From positions 1 to 61,218 of the forward strand of contig NZ_MULI01000042.1 of assembly GCF_002939385.1 (NCBI RefSeq): a stretch of 61,218 nt of DNA, given 5' to 3'. This stretch comes from Streptomyces sp. MH60. GTDB lineage: Bacteria > Actinomycetota > Actinomycetes > Streptomycetales > Streptomycetaceae. The position numbers and the translations under genes are program-made. Shown here in pieces: positions 55,302 to 61,218 of this stretch (position 1 is its first letter; each line of letters begins with the position of its first letter). The notes under the pieces were generated by a model. It ran no database searches, was not told where the DNA came from, and was given only the letters and a program-made list of their open reading frames with translations.

Positions 55302-55611
55302 CGCACATCACCCCAAACCGCGACAGACGGTGGAACACCGGCAGGTGGTTCGCCGTTGAACAGACCGTGGGTACGGATGGGACAGTGTCCCCGGGCCTCA
55401 CCTATTGCCCACAGGGACGATCGTTCGGCTGAAGCCCTGTGGAGCCTTTCGCCGAGAGGCGACCGCCATCCGTATCCACCCCGAGCCGCCCCGGCCGTGA
55501 TTCCCCCGTCGCGGTCGGGGCTTCTCCATGCCCGCCCGTCGGCGCGTGCCCTTCCCGGGCGGCGGGTACCCGGTGCTCTCCGCACGGGCGAACGGCCGAG
55601 AGGAGCACAGG
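55302..55611. other. Intergenic region before the epimerase gene
   Basis: The 310 bp contain no gene I can support. A short hairpin CCCCG/CGGGG at 55504-55520 followed by CTTCT may end the FUSC transcript. The epimerase promoter should lie in the remainder, but no clear -35/-10 pair is visible. Confidence 0.4.
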
Positions 55612-56643
55612 GTGAGCAGCGCAACGGGCAGCAGGATCGTGGTCACGGGTGCCACGGGCAACGTGGGCACCAGCGTGGTGCGGCTTCTCTCCGAGGATCC
55701 GGAGGTGGGGTCCGTGCTGGGACTGGCCCGGCGGGTCCCCGGCTGGTCGCCCGCTAAGACGGAGTGGGCGGCGGTCGACCTGGCCTCCGAGCAGACCGAC
55801 CTGGCCGGCCACTTCGCCGGCGCCGACGCCGTCGTCCACCTGGCCTGGGCCTTCCAGCCGACGCACGACCCGGCGACGACCTGGCGCACGAACGTACTCG
55901 GCTCCATCCGGGCCTTCGAGGCGGTGGCCGCGGCCGGGGTGCCGGCGCTGGTACACGCCTCGTCGGTCGGCGCGTACTCCCCGGGGCCGAAGAACCACGC
56001 GGTGGACGAGTCGTGGCCGACGCACGGCTGGCCGGACGCCGCGTACTGCCGGGAGAAGGCCTACCTGGAACGGACCCTGGACACCTTCGAACGCGACCAC
56101 CCCGGGATCCGGGTGGTGCGGATGCGGCCGGCCTTCCTCTTCAAGCGGGAGTCGGCCAGCGAGCAGCGCCGGATCTTCGGCGGCCGGTTCCTGCCAGGTC
56201 CGGCGGCGCGTCCGGAGCTGCTCCCGTTCCTGCCGGACGTCCCCGGGCTGCGGGTGCAGGCCCTGCACACGGACGACGCCGCCCACGCCTACCGGCTGGC
56301 GGTGCGTTCCGAGGACGCCCGGGGCGCGTTCAACCTCGCGGCCGATCCGCCGGTGGACGCCGAGTTGCTGGGCGAGCTGCTCGGGGTGCGTCCGGTCCGG
56401 CTGCCGCGCACCGCGGCCCGCTCGGCGATCGCCGCCGCGTGGGGGATGCGGCTGCTGCCCGCCTCGCCGCATCTGTTCGACGCGGTGCTGCGGCTGCCGC
56501 TCATGGACTGCACCCGGGCACGGGTGGAGCTGGGCTGGCGCCCGACGCGCACGGCCACGGAGGTGCTGGAGGAGTTCCTGCGGGGCCTGCGGCAGGGCGC
56601 GGGGGCGGACACGGAGCCGATGCGCGGGCGCAAGGTGGGCTGA
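55612..56643 (+). CDS. NAD-dependent epimerase/dehydratase family protein
   Basis: A 343-aa extended SDR. The NAD(P) site is IVVTGATGNVGTSVVRLL at the N-terminus; the active site has Ser/Thr in HASSVGAYSPG and Tyr/Lys in YCREKAYLE (YxxxK). The fold ends with LGWRPTRTATEVLEEFL, as in nucleotide-sugar epimerases and reductases of the same group. The substrate is not clear and no sugar pathway genes flank it. GTG 55612 was chosen because GAGAGGAG lies upstream; ATG 55528 further up is in frame but less likely. Its stop is embedded in a very long perfect hairpin. Confidence 0.87.
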   Translation: MSSATGSRIVVTGATGNVGTSVVRLLSEDPEVGSVLGLARRVPGWSPAKTEWAAVDLASEQTDLAGHFAGADAVVHLAWAFQPTHDPATTWRTNVLGSIRAFEAVAAAGVPALVHASSVGAYSPGPKNHAVDESWPTHGWPDAAYCREKAYLERTLDTFERDHPGIRVVRMRPAFLFKRESASEQRRIFGGRFLPGPAARPELLPFLPDVPGLRVQALHTDDAAHAYRLAVRSEDARGAFNLAADPPVDAELLGELLGVRPVRLPRTAARSAIAAAWGMRLLPASPHLFDAVLRLPLMDCTRARVELGWRPTRTATEVLEEFLRGLRQGAGADTEPMRGRKVG

Positions 56644-56699
56644 GCGTCGCGTGTGAGGGGCGGCGGGCATCCGCCCGCCGCCCCTCACACGCGACGCTC
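56642..56699. terminator. 27-bp perfect hairpin after the epimerase gene
   Basis: A perfect 27-bp inverted repeat (56642-56668 and 56673-56699) with a 4-base loop ATCC, starting within the stop codon of the epimerase. It serves as terminator for both the epimerase and the convergent acidic protein gene (stop at 56723). No mobile-element sequence is seen around it. Confidence 0.8.
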
Positions 56700-56722
56700 T
56701 CAGTCCCGGGCCGGGTGGCCCT

Positions 56723-57031
56723 TCAGCCGGAGGGCTCGTCGGGCACCGGGTGCTCGGGGTGTACGGCGCCCGAGTGCGGTGCGCCCTGGCGGCCCGTGCC
56801 CGCCTCGTCGGTGTCGGGGACGTCGGGCGCGGATCCGGTCTCCGCGTCGCCGGGGGTCTCCGCGTCATCCTCGGGCCGGTCGTTGTCCAGGCCCTGCCGG
56901 TGCTCGCGCTGCTCCCGGGTGGGCGAGGCGGCCTCCCACGGGTCGTCGTGGTCGCCGGCCTGCTGGTCCGGCATGTCGCGCGGGACGGGGGCACCGTTCT
57001 CCCCCGGTCCTTCGTGGTGGTGGTCGGACAC
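56723..57031 (-). CDS. Acidic disordered hypothetical protein (102 aa)
   Basis: A 102-aa hydrophilic protein starting MSDHHHEGPGENGAPVPRDM. It is rich in Asp, Glu, Pro, Gly and His, with no hydrophobic core, membrane helix or signal peptide, and is probably disordered. Codon usage and a distinct start suggest a real gene. Similar small acidic proteins are frequent in Streptomyces but without known function. It faces the epimerase gene across the 27-bp hairpin. Confidence 0.65.
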   Translation of the reverse strand: MSDHHHEGPGENGAPVPRDMPDQQAGDHDDPWEAASPTREQREHRQGLDNDRPEDDAETPGDAETGSAPDVPDTDEAGTGRQGAPHSGAVHPEHPVPDEPSG

Positions 57032-57143
57032 GGCACGCTCCTTCCCGCGGCTCTCCTGGTCCTCCGGTCGCCCGACGGCCGTACGGGCCCGCCGTGCGGC
57101 CGTCGGAGCGACGTCGGGTACCTCCGCGGCGGCCGGCGAAACC

Positions 57144-58433
57144 TCAGTGCGGTGCCCGCTCCTCGAGCGCCGTGCGCCAGGCGGGGACCGGGTATTCCGG
57201 GGCCGGTTCGGGGCGCCTGCCGCCTCGCGCGAAGAAGTCGGCCAGGGGCAGGATCGCGGCGCCGACGGTGACGGCGTCCGGGCCGAGCCGCCCCAGGTCG
57301 ACCGTCACCTTCTGAGCGGGGTGGCGCAGCGCGTACGACACGGCGTGGCGGCGTACGGCGGGCAGGAAACGGGTGCCGAGCTGGAGACCGGCCCAGCCGC
57401 CGATGAGGATGCGCTCCGGCTGGAAGAGGTTGATCAGGTCGGACAGGCCGGCGCCCAGGTATTCGGCGGTCTCCTCCAGTACGGCGAGCGCGACCGGGTC
57501 GGCGCTCCCGCCGTCGGCCGGGTAGGCGGCGGCGAGCATCGCGGTGAGGGCGGTCTCCTCGTCGGTGCCCTCCGGCACCCGGCCGTCCTCCTCCCGCCAG
57601 CGGGCCAGCAGCGACTCGGCGCCCGCGTACGCCTCCAGGCAGCCGAGCGCTCCGCAGCGGCAGCGGCGGCCCCGGACCCGGACGGTCAGGTGTCCCCATT
57701 CGACCGCCCGGCCCTGCTCGACCTCGGGGGTGACGAGGCTGGCGCCGACACCGGAGCCGAAGAGGACCACGACCGCGTTGCGGGCGCCGCGTCCGGCGCC
57801 GAACCACATCTCGGCCTGGCCCAGGGTCTTGGCGCCGTTGTCGATGAGGTAGGGCACGGTGTCGGGCAGCGGGGAACCGGCGCGCAGCAGGGCCTCCAGC
57901 GGGACCGCGTCCCAGCCGATGGTCTGGCCGTGCACCACGGCACCGCGGTCGGCGGTGTGCTCCACGATGCCGGGGACGCCGATCCCGGCGCCGAGCAGCC
58001 GCTCGGGCGGGAGTCCGGCCGTGGCCAGCACCTCGGCGACGCCCTCGCGGATGTGCCCGACGATGACGTCGACGTCGTAGCGCTGCGGGGCCAGCGGGCG
58101 TTCGGCGCGGGCGAGTTCGGTGAGCGTCAGGTCGAACAGCTCGACCCGCACCCGGGTCTCGCCGACGTCCACGCCGATCATGTGGCCGCTGGCCGGGGCC
58201 ACGCGCAGCAGGGTGCGGGGGCGGCCGCCGTCGGAGTCGACACTGCCGGCCTCCTCCACCAGTCCGTCGGCGGCCAGGTCGGCGACCACGTTGCTGACGG
58301 AACCGGAGCTGAGTCCGGTCGCCGGGCCCAGCTCGAAGCGGCTGAGCGGTCCGTCGAAGTAGAGCCGTTGCAGCACGGCCGTACGGTTGGCCCTCCTCAG
58401 GTCACGCACCGTGCGCCCGTTCCGCCCCGCCAT
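57144..58433 (-). CDS. ROK-family transcriptional regulator
   Basis: A 429-aa repressor of the NagC/XylR (ROK) type. The winged helix-turn-helix lies at about 10-75 (ANRTAVLQRLYFDGPLSRFEL, SSGSVSNVVADLAADGLVEE). The ROK sugar-kinase-like domain follows, with IGVDVGETRVRVELFD at its start, GAGIGVPGIVE, and the zinc motif CRCGALGCLEAYAG. Such proteins bind sugars or sugar phosphates and regulate carbohydrate genes. No sugar transport genes flank it, so its target may be itself or distant genes. The start is ATG 58433, and the dyad at 58511-58523 lies upstream. Confidence 0.9.
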   Translation of the reverse strand: MAGRNGRTVRDLRRANRTAVLQRLYFDGPLSRFELGPATGLSSGSVSNVVADLAADGLVEEAGSVDSDGGRPRTLLRVAPASGHMIGVDVGETRVRVELFDLTLTELARAERPLAPQRYDVDVIVGHIREGVAEVLATAGLPPERLLGAGIGVPGIVEHTADRGAVVHGQTIGWDAVPLEALLRAGSPLPDTVPYLIDNGAKTLGQAEMWFGAGRGARNAVVVLFGSGVGASLVTPEVEQGRAVEWGHLTVRVRGRRCRCGALGCLEAYAGAESLLARWREEDGRVPEGTDEETALTAMLAAAYPADGGSADPVALAVLEETAEYLGAGLSDLINLFQPERILIGGWAGLQLGTRFLPAVRRHAVSYALRHPAQKVTVDLGRLGPDAVTVGAAILPLADFFARGGRRPEPAPEYPVPAWRTALEERAPH

Positions 58434-58510
58434 GTGGTTCCTCCCGTACCGTGCCCGGTCTGCAAGATACCTCTGCCGTCCGACCGCACGCGACTTCCCT
58501 TGATACTTAA

Positions 58511-58523
58511 TTCATGCTATGAA
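58511..58523. promoter_or_regulatory. Dyad upstream of the ROK gene
   Basis: TTCAT-GCT-ATGAA, a 5-bp-arm dyad in an AT-rich stretch (about 58499-58525), about 80 bp upstream of the ROK gene start. Its richness in A and T marks the promoter of the ROK gene. Autoregulation is a guess. Confidence 0.4.
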
Positions 58524-58571
58524 CTCGCCTCCCCGAAATCCGGTGGCGCCTCAGCGCGTAGGCTATCTACG

Positions 58572-58599
58572 CTAGGTGAAAACCTAGAGATCCTAGGTT
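58572..58599. promoter_or_regulatory. Triple CTAGGT element upstream of FusB-like gene
   Basis: Three alternating half-sites, CTAGGT (58572-58577), ACCTAG (58582-58587) and CTAGGT (58593-58598), form two overlapping palindromes: CTAGGT-GAAA-ACCTAG and AACCTAG-AGATC-CTAGGTT. They end 37 bp before ATG 58636. The arrangement suggests cooperative binding of a dimeric regulator. Confidence 0.55.
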
Positions 58600-58635
58600 C
58601 CCTTCACTCAAGGTTCGATCAAGGGGAGGCTCCCC

Positions 58636-59130
58636 ATGAGAGCACTCGGCGAGCAGGACGTCCGCGGTTCCTTCATCAACTGCTCGAAGGGCGAGGCCAA
58701 GCGCCTGGCCGTCCCCCGCGACCTGGACGAGCACCCCTGGGACGATCTCGACTTCCTCGGCTGGCGGGATCCCGGGGCACCCGACCGCAGTTACCTGGTC
58801 GCCGACCTGGACGGGCGCCTCACGGGTGTGGCGCTGCGCTTCCAGCCCGCCAGGATCGGCTTCTTCCAGCGCAGTATGTGCGCGCTGTGCCTGACCACCC
58901 ATCCCCGGGGCGGTGTGTCGCTGATGACGGCACGCAAAGCCGGAGCGGCCGGCCGCGAGGGCAACTCGGTCGGCCTGTACATGTGCACCGACCTCGCCTG
59001 TTCCCTGTATCTGCGGGGCAAGAAGGTGTCGCAGAGCGGCGCCCGCTTCGAGGAGAGCCTCACCCTGGAGGAACAGGTCGCCCGGACGCTGGGCAATCTG
59101 TCCGCGTTCGTCGCCAAGGTGACGAGCTGA
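58636..59130 (+). CDS. FBP-domain (FusB-like EF-G-binding) zinc-finger protein
   Basis: A 164-aa soluble protein. The C-terminal treble-clef zinc finger has Cys-x2-Cys in MCALCLTTHP (about residue 76) and Cys-x4-Cys in MCTDLACSLYLRGKK (about residue 117). This is the FBP C-terminal domain found in EF-G-binding proteins such as FusB/FusC, which release EF-G from the ribosome in the presence of fusidic acid. The N-terminal part is shorter and different from FusB, so resistance is not assured. GGGGAGG eight bases before ATG 58636 is a strong ribosome site. A repeated CTAGGT element precedes the gene. Confidence 0.78.
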   Translation: MRALGEQDVRGSFINCSKGEAKRLAVPRDLDEHPWDDLDFLGWRDPGAPDRSYLVADLDGRLTGVALRFQPARIGFFQRSMCALCLTTHPRGGVSLMTARKAGAAGREGNSVGLYMCTDLACSLYLRGKKVSQSGARFEESLTLEEQVARTLGNLSAFVAKVTS

Positions 59131-59236
59131 CCCGTCCGGCGTCTCCCGGCGCGTGAGAGGAGGTCCGGCCACCCGCGTCCGGCTACCGTCCTGAGCGGAC
59201 ACGTTCGAGGCGCCTGCGGAAGGGAACAGCCCGAGG

Positions 59237-60493
59237 ATGCGGGATGTGCTTGAGGCCGCGAGGACGGCTCTGCGGCGGGTGAAGTGGCTGAAGGACCCCG
59301 TGGTCGTGCAGGCCCTGCGGTCCGCCGCCGCGGCTTCCATCGCCTATGTCATCGCGGTACGGCTGAGCCCCGACAAGTCGGCGGCGCCGCTGACCGCGCC
59401 CCTGACCGCGCTGCTGGTCGTCCAGGTCACCCTGTACGCCACGCTGAAGATGAGCTTCCGCCGGGTGAACGCCGTGGTCGCCGGTGTCCTGGTCGCCATC
59501 GCCTTCAGCCAGTTGGTCGGGCTCAGCTGGTGGAGTCTGGCCCTGATCATCCTGGCGGCGCTGGGCGTCGGGCACCTGGTGCGCGCCGAGGAGTTCACCG
59601 CCGAGGTGGCGATCAGCGCGATGCTGGTGCTCGGCGTCACCTCGCACGGGAGCCTGGCGTGGGCCCGGGTGGTGGAGACCCTGATCGGGGCGATCGTCGG
59701 TCTGGTCTTCAACCTCATCCTCGCGCCGCCGGTGTGGGTGGAGCAGGCCGGCGAGTCCGTCGTGGGGCTGGCCCGGCAGGTGCGCCAACTGCTGCTGCGG
59801 ATGGGCGAGGAGGCGGCGGGCAGCACGCCCTTCCACGAGGCGGCGGCCCGGCTGCACGAGGCGCGCCGGCTCGACCACGACATCGGCGAGGTGGACGAGG
59901 ACCTGCGCCAGGCCGAGGACAGCCTGCGGTTCAACCCCCGGGTGCGCGAGGGGCTGCTGCACCGGGTGGTGCTGCGCACCGGCCTGGACACCCTGGAGAT
60001 CTGCACGGTGGTCATGCGGGTCCTCGCGCGCAGCTTCACCGACCTCGCCAAGCAGCGTGAGCCGGACCCCCTGTTCGCGCCCGAGACGGGCGCCGCGGTC
60101 CAGCAGTTGCTGTCCGAGATCGCCGACGCCGTGGTGAGCTTCTCGGTGCTCGTCACCACCAGCGCGAGCGAGAACGCCGAGTCCGCGGAGGAGCGCCTGG
60201 CCGCGGAGCTGCGACAGGCCGCGGCCACCCGGGACCGGCTGGCCGACCTGCTGCTCGAGGAGGTCCGGCGCGACGCCCGGCAGTGGGAGCTGCGGGGCGC
60301 GGTGCTGGCCGAGGTGAACCGGATCATCGACGAGATGGACACCGAGCACCGCTCCCGCCGCCTCCTGGAGGAGCTGGACCGCCACACGCGCGAGCAGCGC
60401 GAGCGCATGCCGCGCCTGACCCGGCTGCGGGACCGGGTGCGGGCCGGGCTGCGCAGGCGGAACCGCGGCACCACCGCGCGGCGTTCCTCCTGA
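59237..60493 (+). CDS. FUSC-like aromatic acid exporter family protein
   Basis: A 418-aa inner-membrane protein. Six helices occupy about residues 25-170 (VVQALRSAAAASIAYVIAV, LTALLVVQVTLYATLK, VVAGVLVAIAFSQLVGL, ALIILAALGVGHLV, AISAMLVLGVTS, LIGAIVGLVFNLILAPPVWV). A long cytoplasmic alpha-helical region of coiled-coil type (about 185-410) follows, ending in an Arg-rich tail. This is the half-size actinobacterial aromatic acid exporter form. It resembles the gene at 54024 in layout but lacks the His/Pro tail. The substrate is unknown. ATG 59237 has GAAGGG upstream. Confidence 0.82.
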   Translation: MRDVLEAARTALRRVKWLKDPVVVQALRSAAAASIAYVIAVRLSPDKSAAPLTAPLTALLVVQVTLYATLKMSFRRVNAVVAGVLVAIAFSQLVGLSWWSLALIILAALGVGHLVRAEEFTAEVAISAMLVLGVTSHGSLAWARVVETLIGAIVGLVFNLILAPPVWVEQAGESVVGLARQVRQLLLRMGEEAAGSTPFHEAAARLHEARRLDHDIGEVDEDLRQAEDSLRFNPRVREGLLHRVVLRTGLDTLEICTVVMRVLARSFTDLAKQREPDPLFAPETGAAVQQLLSEIADAVVSFSVLVTTSASENAESAEERLAAELRQAAATRDRLADLLLEEVRRDARQWELRGAVLAEVNRIIDEMDTEHRSRRLLEELDRHTREQRERMPRLTRLRDRVRAGLRRRNRGTTARRSS

Positions 60494-60555
60494 GGAACGA
60501 CGAACAGCGCACGGCCGACGAAGGCGCGTGAACGGCGAATCGAGGGGGCCTCCGG

Positions 60556-61218
60556 ATGAGCGACACCAGTGTGCGGATCGACGGGAACCGGCTGTCACTG
60601 CCGGGCGGGGCGACGGTCCGCTTCATACGCACCCTGCGGCTGCCGGAGACGGGCACGCACCCGCTGCCGCCCGGGCTCGGCGAGTTCCCGGTCCGCCGGG
60701 TCTCCGACTACGCCGACCGCGTGCCCGAGGCGTGGCGGACGCGCGGCGGCGTGATGCTGCCGGTGTACCTGCGTGAGGCCATGTGGCTGAGTTTCGCGGG
60801 CACGAGGGAGCCCGCCGCGCTCCAGGTGGGGGTCGGCAAGGTGTGCGCGGTCTCCGGCAGTCCCTGGAGCGACCGGCTCTCCCGTGACCCGCAGAACTAC
60901 GTGGTCCTGCCCCGGCAGCCCTGGCTGGACGGCATCAACTCCGGTACCGGCACGGTCCGCCAGTTCGTGGCGGTGCCGCTCGGCATGGGGGCGACGGTCG
61001 AGGGCCAGGTCACCGGCGAGGAGGTCTGGGGCGGCGTCCAGTTGCAGGCGTTCACCCTCAACGACACGGAGCTGGCCCGCTGGCGCGAGGAGGAGCGCCG
61101 CCGCACGGAACTGGCCCGCAGGGCGGCCCGTTCCGGCGGTGCCTTCGGTGCTCCGGCGCCGGCCTCGGCCCCGGCCGCCCCGGGCGCGGCCGCGGGGTAC
61201 GGCGGTGCGCCCCGGTCC
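60556..61218 (+). CDS. Conserved actinobacterial hypothetical protein, 5' part
   Basis: A frame open from ATG 60556 to the right edge, giving at least 221 residues, MSDTSVRIDGNRLSLPGGAT at the N-terminus. Distinctive stretches are GLGEFPVRRVSDYADRVPE, MLPVYLREAMWLSFAG, VGVGKVCAVSG, NYVVLPRQPWLDGIN and FVAVPLGMGATVEGQVTG, all without gaps or stops, so it is a real gene. It then runs into an Ala/Pro/Gly-rich linker. GAGGGGG precedes the ATG. I recognise the conserved-hypothetical pattern but cannot name the family or give it a role; the C-terminal part is outside the window. Confidence 0.72.
   Translation, partial: MSDTSVRIDGNRLSLPGGATVRFIRTLRLPETGTHPLPPGLGEFPVRRVSDYADRVPEAWRTRGGVMLPVYLREAMWLSFAGTREPAALQVGVGKVCAVSGSPWSDRLSRDPQNYVVLPRQPWLDGINSGTGTVRQFVAVPLGMGATVEGQVTGEEVWGGVQLQAFTLNDTELARWREEERRRTELARRAARSGGAFGAPAPASAPAAPGAAAGYGGAPRS

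Noticed and set aside
56642..56699. Insertion-sequence terminal repeat
   Set aside because: No transposase gene or second copy of the arm is present nearby, and the two arms are separated by four bases only.
32..61218. tRNA or rRNA genes
   Set aside because: I saw no T-loop (GGTTCRA-type with flanking stems) or rRNA-like conserved stretch on either strand.

Overview
The window is chromosomal DNA from a Streptomyces or very close actinomycete. It has very high GC, strong third-position GC bias, many GTG starts, ATGA/GTGA overlaps, and typical Streptomyces families: streptogrisin-type protease, subtilisin inhibitor family, RsbU-like phosphatases with PAS/GAF and ATPase domains, ricin-type lectin fusions, an exact CebR operator and DUF4232 lipoproteins. 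I see no rRNA, tRNA, insertion sequence, prophage or CRISPR array. The two edges cut genes: the tail of cytochrome c oxidase subunit I at the left and an open conserved hypothetical at the right.

Layout. 1-8.5 kb: ctaD end and a small membrane protein; a TetR regulator divergent from a secreted beta-propeller; metallophosphoesterase and isochorismatase-like genes divergent around a double dyad operator; an orphan rmlB; a previously easy-to-miss 59-aa gene with its own terminator; a CBS protein; a large GAF/PAS/SpoIIE phosphatase. 8.8-16.9 kb: a secreted trypsin-like protease, then, divergently, the most interesting locus, a self-contained peptide export cassette made of a 71-aa double-glycine precursor, an attenuator-like hairpin, an HlyD-like adaptor, a C39-peptidase ABC exporter and a second ABC exporter with an N-terminal sensory-like domain. 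16.9-24 kb: Ppx/GppA phosphatase, a three-gene run (haem-oxygenase-like diiron enzyme, glutamine-type methyltransferase, CDGSH iron-sulfur protein), a protease inhibitor, a lactate monooxygenase-like enzyme and a sigma-factor/zinc-finger/TM/ricin fusion.

24-33 kb: GH9 cellulase under a CebR box, a Tat-secreted GH2 enzyme and a second multidomain phosphatase, then a lipoprotein. 33-45.7 kb: a leftward P450-ferredoxin-flavoprotein-aldo/keto reductase run with an upstream palindrome, then F420-type nitroreductase, cation efflux, glutathionyl-hydroquinone-reductase-like, VOC, quinone oxidoreductase, STAS, PRPP synthetase, a ribosomal-protection-type GTPase with a possible leader peptide, and a DUF4230 protein. 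45.7-49.6 kb: a compact leftward Mrp-type antiporter module whose gene order and missing large MrpA match the membrane module of archaeal Mbh hydrogenases. 49.7-61.2 kb: VanZ-like, GH16-ricin glucanase, PHP phosphoesterase, HAD hydrolase, two FUSC-type exporters, an epimerase ending in a 27-bp perfect hairpin, a ROK regulator and a FusB-like EF-G-binding zinc-finger protein behind a repeated CTAGGT element.

How the parts fit: there is a saprophytic theme (GH9, GH2, GH16, protease plus inhibitor, sugar regulator), a stress/signalling theme (two phosphatases plus a STAS protein, CBS protein, sigma fusion) and several small redox operons. The peptide cassette is complete for leader cleavage and export but carries no recognisable modification enzyme.
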